In this document: positions 51,614 through 63,089 of the stretch, piece after piece
How the letters are laid out: the number at the start of each line of letters is the position of its first letter
Numbering within the stretch: the stretch's first letter is position 1
From: Antedon mediterranea
Taxonomy: Eukaryota; Echinodermata; Crinoidea; Comatulida; Antedonidae
DNA: 64,000 nt
Assembly (NCBI RefSeq): GCF_964355755.1
Contig: NC_092673.1
Coordinates: 10,175,001 to 10,239,000, forward strand
Direction of reading: 5' to 3'
Notes under the pieces: generated by a model
What the model was told of the DNA's origin: nothing
What the model saw: only the letters and a program-made list of their open reading frames with translations
The model's database searches: none
Made by a program: the position numbers and the translations under genes

Positions 51614-53057
51614 TCACTTTGTGACGTACCGTTTTCGTTTGCAACCGGACCTTTTGCAGCAGATCGGACGGTTCGACGGACTTATCTCCAGCAGTGTTCG
51701 ATCGTTCAACGGTTCGCCACAATCCAGCTCCTCTGCAATGCACTTTCGGGACAGTTCTGAATCGAATTTGTCGACGTGCCTTAATATCATGTCGAGGAAC
51801 GTGCGACCGGTTTGCTAGAGAGAAGCGACCGTCTGAAACTGAGTGTTGCAGCAAAGCGAAGGAGAAAACAACTGGAACTTTCTCGCTCGTCCGTCCACGT
51901 GGTACGGGATGGTGAACTTGACCGACGGAAACAGATCGTTGCTGTCGACCGTCAAAGATTCTAAAAGCTTAAGTCGTTCGACTACGTCCAGCACGCCGTA
52001 CATCCTACCTGCATGGTTCAGGTTGTTTGTCGAAATGTGCATAGGTACGCTCTTGTATTTTCTCTTATCGCCTGTTGCAGTTGGTAGTTGAGCGAAGTTT
52101 TCGTTCTCACGTTGAAGTTACCCCTCGTCGTGATGTTCGTCTATCCTGTGGAAACGAAATACAGCGCGGTCGATCCTCTTTTCAGAGGCGATTGAAATTC
52201 TATCATGTCGTCTTGCAATTTCGTGCCCCTCATGTGGATGGATTGCGCCGTCTCGCGCGTGTCGTACGGATATCGATGCACGATGTTTTGCGAAGACACC
52301 ACGTTCACCAGGAAGAAGTTCATCGACGCTCTGTTGCAACTGGATTGAACGGTTGTGTACGTCATGATTGTTTCGTATTTTTCCTCGCCGTCTGTTGCAA
52401 TCGGGGTGGTTTTTTCACACCTTTTTTCAGAACCTGGATCCTCCGGATGCTGTTGTCCACCTTCACCAGCACGTCTCCGTTGGAGGTGCGTTGATGTTCC
52501 GAAAACATGGAGGCCAGAGACTGACGTTCCCGGTCGTTGTACGTGGCAAACACGACCGTTTCTGCGAATAACGACAGCAGATCGAGCGCCGATGTGAGGA
52601 ACGACATCGGCAGATCGGGAGCGTCGACCATGAGCTCCACGTGATCGACAAAGGTGGTTTTCGCCGCTTGTCCTTTTTCGTTCTGTAACCGTCGAACCTT
52701 AAAGTCTCCCACCACGATGCCCTCTTCTCTGTAGAGTAAGTGAACAAGGTTTTTCGTGGAAAACACCACCGCCAAACCGTCAAACGACTCGACTCTGGTC
52801 CTATGATCGCCTTAGTAGACGACGTCATCGACGTAAAACTTTCTCTTCTCCGGAATCGGGTTCAGGTTGTTCCTCAGCCGGTTCGTGAACCGTTCGCCGA
52901 GCACGTTCCGGAACCGATCCAACAAGGAAACGGGATCGGACGGCTTCGAGGAGAGAGCTTTGCAGATCCTCGGATCCGAGTTGATGTACGTGTACCAGAA
53001 CGTCGCCTCCTGTTCCGTCAGGCCGCCTCTCAGTTCCACCAGCTGCCGACAAAACAT
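51614..53057 (-). pseudogene. Unrecognised viral protein, multiply broken
   Basis: Coding pieces follow one another on the minus strand: 53057-52812 (MFCRQLVELRGGLTEQEATF), then in the same frame to about 52430, a shifted piece about 52430-52090 containing SCNRASMNFFLVNVV, and a third piece about 52090-51614 containing NLNHAGRMYGVLDVVERL and ending in a Cys/Lys-rich tail (CCKRSGCKRKRYVTK). In-frame stops occur at 52812 (TAA), 52141 (TAG) and 51815 (TAG). Frame changes fall near 52430, by an A6 run, and near 52040-52100. The whole would be about 480 residues. No family is recognised. The continuous open frames across stops argue that this was one gene. Confidence 0.5.
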
Positions 53058-53059
53058 TC

Positions 53060-53885
53060 AATTCACCAGGGAAAAAAAGTCATGCGCCCTCTATCGGTTG
53101 CTACCTTCAATATCTGCTCAGCGAAGCGTGCATAGTAACCGGAAGTGATGTTTTTTTCAAAACATTATTTCCGTAATCTTTAATCAACGAATGAGAAGCC
53201 TTCAAATTGTTTTTCTCATGAATAATTCATATTTAGTTGAAGATAAGGTATGGAAGAACCATGTGACGATCTCTTTTAAACGAAACGGCCATTTTAAGAC
53301 AGTCTAGTAAACCAACGATTTCGAGAGTAAGTTTTTAGATATTTAACAGTTTTTGAGGATCGTTTTTTTGTGTAATTTTGCACGCATATAAAATCAAAAC
53401 CTAATTTTTTAAGAAGTAAATGCAAACAAATATAATAACTATATACTATTTATATTTGTTACAAAAAAAATCACGCTGGTGTTATGTCCCATTTTTTTTT
53501 AAATGAAGCTGAAAATTGGTATATAATCCACGTGGTTAGTATTTCGGCCTAGCACTCTATATCACATGTCTAGGCCTAAACATAGGGCAAATCCAGCAGC
53601 AATGTAAATACGAAGTTCAAGATCAATAAAGAGACTTTGTATAAATATTAACATAATGTTATTATTGTAATTTTTATGCAATAATAATAAAAACATGTTA
53701 TATATAGGCCTTTTAGTCATAAACCATTATTATTACAATTATTATAGCCTACTAACTAAGATAATAGACCTCCAGGCCTAACCTAGTTAGACAATTATGT
53801 AGTAGGTATATTATTAATATAGTATAGACAATATAAAAAGGTTACTGTTTTGATCTGAGATTTTCACTAATTTTTGCCTACTATT
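53060..53885. other. AT-rich spacer between viral gene and RAG1-like gene
   Basis: About 800 bp without a supported ORF. It becomes strongly AT-rich after about 53140, unlike the CpG-rich viral DNA to its left, so the boundary between viral and RAG1-like segments probably lies near 53060-53300. I searched by eye for an inverted copy at the other boundary (58760-59310) and found nothing convincing. Confidence 0.45.
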
Positions 53886-53890
53886 TTATT
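53884..53890 (-). terminator. Poly(A) signal of the RAG1-like gene
   Basis: AATAAA overlaps the TAA stop at 53886-53888 on the minus strand, giving the gene a eukaryotic 3' end. Confidence 0.5.
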
Positions 53891-56800
53891 TAAATTTCAG
53901 CTGCTTTCGGCTTTTTGGGTGTTCGACCTCCTTGATTATTTCAGGGACTGTGGACATGGTATGCGCTTTCATAATAGACGTCGTTCTTGAATTTTCATTA
54001 CGCATACCCCAAAATGACCGTTTCCTTCTGTTTATTGAGGCATGTATGGACTCTCCTCCCTGCTCTCCTAGCAGTCCTAACCCAACTCCCCACTTCTTAA
54101 TTGATGGCAGCACATGATCCTCAAGTAAATGGAGCTTAGGTGATATTCTCTCATTGTATTGGCGAAAGTGGTCCATAAAAGCCATTATTTTTTTCATCTG
54201 TATAAATATAAACGCAAATTATTTTAAATATAATTGATTACTTTTGTTCTTGTTCCAAAATTTTACAACTTGTAAAAAAATCTAGTTGATACATCTATAG
54301 TGGTTTGAAATAAAGAAAAATCATACCAATTGATTGAATGTCATCGGTTGTTAACACCCGGCAATGGTCAATACTGTTGTGTACTGCTGAATATTTAGAG
54401 AGTAAGTTTATGTATTTTACTTCAATCTCTGCTGCCTTCGCCATTATCAGTTGTCCCTTACTAATTGAAAAGAGATCTGCCTCTATACTGACCACTCTAG
54501 AAATGTTCTTGCATAGATCATCTATGACGTCAGACTTTTATTTAAAAAAAATTATAATACAGTATTGTAATAGTAGTAGTAATGTAAATAAGGATCATGT
54601 ATATAAAGAGGCCTACTACTATTATGTATTAGAATTAGAATACATAATTCTACATACAGTTAATGTGCATACCTTTAGTGCCTTGTGCACATGATTGCCA
54701 TTAAAAGATTTCCCATGAAATGGCTGTCGTTTAATACCATGATAATGGAGTGTCTGGTCCATAGATGCTACTATTGGACCAGTCCCAAACCTCAGTTGTA
54801 CGTCCATTTGCCTTTCCTATAGAAAAATACTTATGCAGGTAATTATGTTTGCTTTCATAGGTACAGAATAACCATGTGAGGTTCTAAGGCATCGATTTTT
54901 AGGGTAAGTAACAAGTAAAAACAAACAATATAATTATGAATGAAATATTGACGTACTGTTTCTGTCAACTCATCTTGAAGCTTTACTAGTTCATGCAATT
55001 GTTTAGACATTTTTGCCTTAGCATCCCCACTTTGATTTTTTAAATACAATAAAGGGATATCGTCTTCTATTTTCTCAATTTGTAGTAAAAGTTGATCTTT
55101 TTCTCTTGCCAATTCTGGAATTAAAAACAATTTAATTTATTTTTATTTATTTATTGAATTTTCTGCCATATACAATACAACGAAGACAAAACAAATATAA
55201 AAAGCAAGGAAAGACAACAAATAAAAACGAAAGGAGAGAATAAATAAATTATACCTTCTTGCTTCATAGCCACTGCCTTCACTAACTTATCAAACTTTGA
55301 TTTTGCTTGATCATCATCATAATCATCTTCTTCTGTACGATTTTTTCTTTTCATCAATATAGCAACATCCATTTTGTGGCATTCGCTTTCCAGCATCTCA
55401 TACAGTTTTTTGAATATCCCTAAAGAGATATGGAGGGTAGGGACGGACACCTGTAAAGATAATTATAAAAAAATACTTACGACATTTAAGATTATTTACT
55501 TGGTATTTAGAGTACAAGATAAAAATTACTTACTTGCTCAATTTCAATATCAATCATAGGCTCCCATATTACACTAAGTGATACATTCTTGGACATTTCC
55601 TTTTTCCCTCCATGTTCCTCAAATGCCTTTAAGTTTTCAGCCAATGACCTCAGTGTCCTACACTCTCCATTAATAGACTTTGTTTGCTGTTCCTCTTTGG
55701 ATTTTTTACAAAATAGGCAACAATACCGGCCTAAAACAAATATAATTTACTGTTAATATTATTTCACATTCTATTTTTTGTTTTGATAGAAAAAACATGT
55801 ATTGTTTTTTTATATTATGTTTTTTTACTACTTACAGTTTGGTCCATTGATTCCGTAGATTTTGATTAGAAAATCATAGTCACCAAAACAAAACATTCGC
55901 AGATTATACTCTCTGTGAAAGAAAAAAAATCCACATTTATAGATAAAGATAAGTGTATTTGTTACTCTGTTGTAATACATAGTATTTTATCCATGATAAA
56001 TGAAACAACATAACTACCTCCACTGTAGACCATTCAGTCCCATAACTTGCTCCGTCACTCTTGGTAATGTTTGCGACAAGTTATAGACGCTGTCCTTTGC
56101 ATGGAACATCAATACTACAACCACATTTCTGACTGCATTCGGATCAGCAACACTTACAATTTGTATTTCTGCCTTAAAACTCTCACCACCATGATCTCCG
56201 CCAAACTTCAGCCATATCTCATTGCCGTTGTATATTTTAAGTTTATTTTGCCTGTAAAATATAATAACATCGTTATTTTTTTTTGACAGGAACATACAAA
56301 ATGTGTGTACAGAATTGAGAAGATAAAATTATAAACTTACTGGCGGTACTCATCAAGGTAATTAAAAACCAAAGCCTTTATATCTGGTATGTGAACCACA
56401 GCTACCTCTTTCAAACTGAGACCTTCGTGCCGACTGGAATTAAACAACAGTAGCTCATTTTTTGATTTCAACTCGCAAAGCAGTTCCTTCTGGCATTCTC
56501 TCATCCTCTTCTCTGAAGGTATTAGTCCTGGAACATACCTGAAAGTATAATAATATACTGTATATTTACAGTACTGTACTGTATATAATTGTTTATTCAT
56601 ATAAATACAGTAGGTATTACTTAAAGCTCAGGTACAGGCATGAATTTTAAATACAATATCTGGTTAATTGTACATAAATCAAATATTAGTAACAGAAATC
56701 AAGACGAAAAAACATGAATTTCCCTTAATATGGTCAAATACAAAATTTTGAAAAATTCTGCCATAAAAACCTGGAAGACTTTTTTTTCAGTAGTTAGGTA

Positions 56801-58706
56801 GTTTAACCTAATGTAATAACATATCTGGTGACTCCCTAGAAGGTGAAAAAAGATGGTGGATATACGGTGGATAATTTTTGCTATAGCATGAAAATAAAAA
56901 TCTGAAGTTGATTAAAAATACCAGAAATGTAAAATTCAAGTTATATTACCTATATTTAGTCATCTGATAACATTTTTTACCACACCGTTTATTTTTCATA
57001 GCTTTTCAAAATGCCTCTCTATTTACAAAATTTGTGTACAAAAGAATAGAGATTTTACTGTGTAATTTGAACTATCCCCCCACTGATAAGAAAGTGCTTA
57101 TTTTCAACAAGCTCGTGTAACACAAATAAAATCGCAAACATTATGAAACATAGGGGAAACTATAGATCGATAATTATTGGATCAATAGAAATTTTTTGCC
57201 CGCACCTGGCCTTTAATATAATTTTACCTTCTTATCTTCAACAGTTGATTCCATACAACATTTGAGTCTGTCATCATTGCCAGGGCTTTGTCAACTATGA
57301 TGCTTTTCCTTGCAGTGATGCCTGCAGCCTGCAATTTTTTGGCTGGTGTTGATTTGAGTAAGGCAATCTCCTGCTTATCTGAATAACTATTGCTGACCTT
57401 GTTTGTGTATGCCCGTATGTCATCACATCTGTTTTTGAGTGTCTTTTTGCTGCATTTAACACTAGACACTGATGGATTGGAAATGAATCTAATTTTACTT
57501 GGCTGCAAAACAGGCGTATTTGAAAAGTTTAGTATATAGATTGGATTACCTGATAATCTATTGGAAGAATATTTAGAAGAACTTAATGCACTTGTCAATT
57601 GTATGACCCACCGTGTGCGTCATACCCCTGCATAAATAAAACTTACCTTAAGGTGATAATTATGGTGGTGGTAAAGTGACGGGCATTGACAAGTGCATAC
57701 AAATGTATTAAATAATATCAAGTGATTGATTACAAATGTGTTCTAAGGTATATTACAAATTATTATTTTATTTAAATACGTATTATATATAATGTACTCT
57801 ATTTAAAATAATTATTCATATGTTAATTTTAAGTAACTAAAAACCAACCTAGGATTTTCTTTGTGTTATGAATGAACTATAACTATATTATGTTTTATTG
57901 TATATTATCTATATATGAATGATATGATATTACTTACTCTCCCATTTGTGGCCATGAGTGTTTCCCCGCCACCTTGTCGTAGTCTTGTTATAACCAATTC
58001 ATCATTTAGTTGGGAAATAGCAGGATGGATGTGAACGTTCTTAATTAAGGATTCTTTCAGAATTTTCACTGCGCCGATAACAGTGTTGTTATCTTCTACC
58101 TTATCTGCATTTTTCACGCATGCATGAATAGGTGTAGATTCGTATTTCATTGCCATATCACATGTCTTACACCGTACAATTAAGTCATGTAAAGCCTCAT
58201 GATTCACATTCTGATTACACATTATACAATCAAATGTAGATTTACGAAGAGCAGCAAAGACATAATTTAAACAGGACGTACAATAAATGTGAGCACAGGG
58301 GGGTCATACGGTGATCAAAACTTAAAATGTTTGAACACAATTTACAACAAAAAAGATCTGCCTCTTCATCTTTATCAATTATAAAGTTTGAACTTGAACC
58401 ATGTGATAGCATAAACGGTTGAATTGTTGATGGTCTGTACGGTTTCTGCTGCTCTCGAAATAAAAAACATGCAACACAAGTTGGAGCATGATCAGAAAAA
58501 TAAAATTTACTGTGTACCGCCGTGTCATTTTTTCTTGTACTTTCCAAAAGACAATACCTGCAGATATTTACCGGTGAAGATGGACAATATAAATAATTCA
58601 AGCGTGTGATGGATTGTACTGATCTACACCTTTCATTTGTTGTAATCTTCCTGCCACAAACACAGCAAATTGATTGTAGAGCCCGTAAATGAAACGACCT
58701 CTCCAT
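53886..58706 (-). pseudogene. RAG1-like gene, 11 exons, two frame breaks
   Basis: Exons, 5' to 3': 58706-57938, about 57600-57228 (5' edge unclear), 56538-56341, 56251-56018, 55912-55836, 55730-55534, 55450-55255, 55114-54957, 54816-54673, 54534-54327, 54197-53886; about 955 codons. Junctions have GT and AG, and phases agree for exons 2-10. Exon 1 has CCVCGRKI, ICRYCLLE, PTCVACF, a RING (CKLC, HIYCTSC, CIMC) and LIVRCKTCDMAM, in the order of the RAG1 N-terminus. The core has FGGDHGG, FCFGDYDFLIKIYG, CCLFC, LHISLGIFKKLYEML, KSFNGNHVHKAL and LLGEQGGESIHASINRRKR, matching RAG1 landmarks in order. The position of the second catalytic Asp (LHCDIG in RAG1) reads LHISLG. Breaks: a G6 run at 58298-58303 within the RING and a T7 run at 54188-54194 at the last exon. 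It may be an N-RAG-TP-like transposase or a host gene. Confidence 0.75.
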
Positions 58707-58759
58707 CGTTGCACACGCGCGACCGACTAAATAACCGCGCTCGTACAGCCTGTTTAGGC

Positions 58760-59310
58760 ATAGATAGACTGCCAGGCTGCTATGACGTCGCGCGATCGCC
58801 GGAAATATTGCCTATGTTCAGGATACAATAAAATCAGTTTTAAAAATAACACCAATTTTATATTTTGGAAAATGAAAATAACAACACTAACAATTATTTC
58901 TGTCTTTTCAGAAATTTATTTAAAAATTAGGTTTCGATTTTAGCTTTAAAAGAAATACAGTTAATTTACACTCTCTAGCTTATCGCCGTATACGTTGGGC
59001 TGTTTACATTTTTAGAAGTACCTAGGTTGTGTAAGGAACATCGTTGTAAATAAATTTCCTTTTCACTATAACTATTGTTGTTGGTACTGTTTGTACAATT
59101 ATAAGTTTCTAAAAATAGTAACTAAGGTTTTAAATCATATTGTTCATTTTGAGCGATGTGTGCAGCAAATTTATATGGTATACATTATGAAATTTATTTT
59201 GTTTTCTCTCGCGCGAAATATTCACACTTCCGTGTCATACACAGACTACTAAAAGGCTGTGGCTGATTTTAGTAATCAAAACGGCCCTCGGAACACTTAA
59301 TTTCCATTTT
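58760..59310. other. AT-rich spacer upstream of the RAG1-like gene
   Basis: About 550 bp without a supported gene. It starts with a short CpG-rich piece (TATGACGTCGCGCGATCGCC near 58780) next to the RAG1-like start, which could be its promoter region, then is AT-rich until the kinase 3' end. Confidence 0.4.
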
Positions 59311-59313
59311 TGC

Positions 59314-60894
59314 CTATATGACGTTGATGTGACAAGCGCCGAGATGAACCTGCATTATGTGCACTTTCTTCTCGGCCGCATCACGAAGTTCGAGATGGTC
59401 GCCGCCGACCGCGTTTGCGACGAGCATGTCCGAATAGTCAACGTTCCTCAACGGCCGCACAGCTTCGGTGTCGAGCATGGCCGCCACGGTTATCGCAGCC
59501 GAGTAGAGATCGGACTTGGGCGACAACATCTTGATCGGCCTGTCCGTCATGACGTGGCTCACGTCTCTGAAAGACGTCGTCACGAGTTTGTAAGGACTTC
59601 TTACGCTGCCCATTTTAGGGTCCGCGTCCATGATGTAGATCTCGGTGTCGGGCGGAATGTACTTTGAAACGGCGGAGCCTTTTCGAATTTTCCGATCCCT
59701 CCGAAACCTTTGGAATCTTTTTCTGTCAATTCTATTCCCAGCGATTCAACGTTCCTCTCGCAGAACTCGGCCGAACCTAAATCTATCAGGACGTACAGAT
59801 CTTTGACTCTGTTGTACGTCACGTTCTTCGTCGTTATGTCGTTGTGCATTATTCCGATGTTCCTCAGGTGATTGATGCCAGCGTTCATGTGGTTGTACAG
59901 TCTTCTGACGGACGGCAGCAAGCCGAACTTGAATCTCAGCGTGAACAAGTCGCACCCTTCGTTCGTCGTGCGTATGGTCTGCACCACTCCGTCTGCGATG
60001 GTGGCTTGAGTTATGGTCGGCACGTACCGTTTGGAGTTGCAGGCCTTGTCGTTTGCGTACGCCAAAATCATTGTCTCTTTGTTGAAAGTGAGGCTCTGAC
60101 GCCTGTCGAGCAGATCGAATGTTTTGAAATGTCTCTTTTCGACCAAGGACGCGTCGGATTCGACAGACTTGACCTGCCCGAACGTGCCTTTGTCGTTCAC
60201 CAAGAACAAGCCGTGTCTGGACAGATCGTTTGGCAATTTTGCGTAACTTATCGTCTTTACGATGTCGTTTTGTCTGTCGGCGGCGGCGGTCCTCGGTTTT
60301 GGAACCGGAGGAGGGGGCATAAGAAGAGGAGACGACACGAGAAGAGGAGACGGCACGTTCGACGTCTTGAACTCCTTGGAGGGCCTGACGTAATCGGTCG
60401 TCGGATGTGACGACGTGCGTCGCTTCTCCGGGGTCCGCTGCGTGGTCGCCGCACCTGCGTCGAGTTTTTTTTTTTGCCGTTCCTCGGTAGAACCGTCTCC
60501 GCGTCGACCGGATCTCATTCTCCATTCTTCCTCTGTCCAATTTTTGCCGTCGCGTTCCCGTCGACGATCGTCGGTCCACCGAGCTTTGCCTTCGCTGCGG
60601 CTTATTATCTGATTTTCGTTCTGGAGCGACCTTCGCCTATCGGGTTCCTTCTTTTTAACGTTGTGGTCGTCGGCGTCGTTGTGCATTCTTCGACGATCGT
60701 TTTCGGGACGTTTTTTTATCATCGCCGTGTCGTCTTCGCCGATCGTGTTCGGGGCGCGTTCGATCGTCGTCGTGTCGTCTTCTTCGACGATCGTGTTCTC
60801 GACGCGTTCGATCGTCGACGTGTCGTCTTATCTGGTCGAGTTTGTACCGTTGGTAATCGTCGACGTATCTCGTTTGATGATCGGTTGGCTGCAT
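59314..60894 (-). pseudogene. Virus-like protein kinase, frame-broken
   Basis: The probable start is the ATG at 60894 (MQPTDHQTRYVDDYQ). The first ~170 residues are Arg/Asp/His-rich low complexity with repeated RPExDRRR. Kinase motifs follow: glycine loop KGTFGQVKSV, a lysine in EKRHFKTF, catalytic loop GIMHNDITTKNV (HxD...N) and DLGSAEF in place of DFG. The C-lobe (SPKSDLYSAAITVAAML) lies in a different frame (59690-59314), with the change near 59680 after GKFEK. A second frame change near 60715, in an A-run, separates the basic N-terminus from the rest. The catalytic residues are present, so the ancestor was probably an active Ser/Thr kinase; DNA viruses encode such kinases. A (CA)n microsatellite lies just upstream at about 60918-60950. 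Confidence 0.75.
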
Positions 60895-60917
60895 GTTGCT
60901 TTTCCTCACCCTTTCAA

Positions 60918-60952
<35 letters not shown>

Positions 60953-61087
60953 GTTTTTGAACTGTGCTTCCGCCCAGCACCGAAGACGAATGAACGACTT
61001 AATCCCTTCCGCGTGTGTTGTAAAATGCTAATACGTTTCAAACGACGGCGAAAAGCAGAGAAGAGGCGATCCTGTTTCTTGTTCGAT

Positions 61088-63089
61088 TCAAGCCAGAAAG
61101 ATTTTCGTTTGTGTGTCGATAACGCCTCTGCAGATCGGACACTCGGAAAGCTGTCGGCCGCAAGATTCGCAGGCTGAAATGTGACCGCAGGGAAGAAAAC
61201 AAATGTTCGAATCCTGTTCCATGCACACCTTGCAAAGACGTTGATCTAGAAGTTGCGTCACCTTAGAACGTAAATCGACGATGCTCTTATCTTTCGAGTC
61301 GGAAGCGTGGGCAGGCGGCTTTGCCACTACCTCCGCACTTTTTTCGCCGTCCTCTTTCTGAGCGAGTTGGGTCGTCACAGCGTCGAACAACTGCACGACA
61401 GAATCGAAATGTTTGCCTTCTTTCAATTTTTGCAGCACAACGTTTTCCACGGAGTCGATGGTGTAGCCCATCTCTATGACCTGCTGGACGGGTTTACGTT
61501 TCATCTCCTTTTCCAATAGACAGGCGACGGTGATGGCAGACGTTGCCTTGTTTTTCCATACGTCTCCTTTTTTCTTCTCTTCTTCTTCTTCTTCTTCTTC
61601 TTTTTCCTTCTCTTTCCACCCATCTGTTTTGCAGAGACCACTCGAGTGAACTTTGTTTGCGCCTTCGGAGGAGACGTGCAGCGAAAGTCCTTCAAACAAC
61701 TCGAACGGGCTTCACGTCACATTTCTTCTCGACCGCTCTCTCCGTCGCATTTCTGACGTACTCTACGTAGGCGGTACCTTTAGTCCGAATCAACAGGTCG
61801 CAAAACGGATAAAAGCTTGCATGCTCGAACAACGGGTCGCATCTTTCATCGGTCGACCGGAAGTCCAGCACGATGGCACAGTTGTAGCACGCACGACCCG
61901 CCTCGACGTCGATCGCGAAGAACCCGGCTTCTGCAATTCTGCCTGCCGCAGGGATCTTCCAGCGTGCAAATGTCCGTCGTCTTTCGTGCAAGTCGGCGAA
62001 TTTAGGGTAGCACATTTTTAGAACCATCGACGACGACGACGACGTTTGTTTGTTCGTGGTGCTGTCGTCGACCCGGTAGGCGTTGCGACGTGACGGCAAG
62101 TACCCGCAGTGCGGGTAAAGTCTCTCGTGTTCTTGTTCCACGTCATCTCCAGATTTCAATCCTTTCAGTCGACCGCGGCAACAGAAGCATTCAACGCAGT
62201 CGCCGACTCCGGTGTAGTAGAATCCGGAGCGAGCCATGGAACTATAAGGCGCGACGCCGTTTTTTTTGCCGGCCAGTTTTTGTAGGTTGCCAATCTGCTC
62301 TACAATGACGACATCCTGGCGATCTCCACCCGAGTCACGACGGCATCGTTGCTGCTCGTGCTGCTGTGGTTTACTTCCTTGCGTTTCTGCGACAAAAATT
62401 TGCAGGTCCGGTAGAACTTTACGTGCTCGACGTCTGCGACGTCCCCTTCCTCCCAGCCTTTAAGACCGCCCATGCAGGAGAAGCATTTGACGTGGTCATC
62501 CGTGCCGGTGTAGTAAAATCCGGAACGAGCCAAAGAAATCGACGACACAACGTTCTGGATGGGCCAATTCTTGTAAGATGCCAACCGAGCAACGTAACTG
62601 GACATGGGAGGTGGGGATGTGGGAGGCGGAGACGGTAACACGGACGGAGACGACATCTTGGACGAAGAACGTGGAAATGGTTCGTGTGCGTTTTCAGTGT
62701 TTTGCTTTTTCGTTTTATTTTTCACGACGGCATCGTTGCTGCCTGTGCTGCTACGGTTTGCTTCCGCGAGTTTGGGAGAAAATTTTCCGTGCACGACGTC
62801 TGCGACGTCCCCTGCCTGCCATCTTTTAAGACCGCTCGTGCAGGAGAAGCATTTGACGCGGTCATCCGTGCCGGTGTAGTAAAATGTAAGAGGCCAACCG
62901 AGCTACGTAACTGGACATGGGATTCGGGGACGTGGGATTCGGAGACAGTAACACGGACGGAGACGACATCTTGTCAGGTAGCGGCGACGACGACGACAAA
63001 GAACATGGAAATGATTCGTATGCATTTTCAGCGTGTTGCTTTTTCGTTTTATTTTTTTTTTTTTTCTTATTATTTTTATTCTTTGACAT
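61088..63089 (-). pseudogene. Multi-BIR inhibitor-of-apoptosis gene, broken
   Basis: The minus strand carries BIR domains followed by a UBA-like segment and a RING. BIR copy 1 lies at about 63089-62810, copy 2 at 62794-62390 (YVARLASYKNWP, SGFYYTG, VKCFSCMGGLKGW, DVEHVKFYRTCKFL), copy 3 at 62300-62100 (FYYTG, ECFCCRGRLKGL, EQEHERLYPHC) and copy 4 at 62000-61760 (RRTFARWKIP, ACYNC, FEHASFYPFC). Then come VQQVIEMGYTIDSVENVV (UBA-like) and the C-terminal RING with CKVCMEQ, LPCGHISACESC and CPICRG. Breaks: a ~53-bp deletion inside copy 1, TAG at 62300 at the start of copy 3, a frame change in an A8 run near 62265, and a frame change near 61715 before the UBA part. IAPs restrain caspases through BIRs and ubiquitinate targets through the RING. 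Baculovirus, malacoherpesvirus and other viral genomes carry relatives. Confidence 0.85.
62300..63089 (-). repeat. Tandem duplication of a linker plus BIR module
   Basis: Two copies of a module of about 370-420 bp, each reading KNKTKKQ, then MSSPSVL, a Pro/Ser-rich stretch, MSSYVARLASY and a BIR. The copies are at about 63060-62720 and 62720-62310. The first lacks about 53 bp between LASY and FYYTG. A third, more diverged start of the same module (MSSL, stop, RLATYKNWP) begins copy 3. Confidence 0.8.

Noticed and set aside
60895-61041. Upstream extension of the kinase with a Thr-His repeat
   Set aside because: The Thr-His run is a (CA)n microsatellite; the ATG at 60894 directly after it is a better start.
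46314-63089. Stop-codon reassignment, since the in-frame stops seen are TAA or TAG and never TGA
   Set aside because: Only about six or seven cases exist, the CARD and polymerase genes end at TAA, and frame changes and a deletion accompany the stops; ordinary decay explains the pattern.
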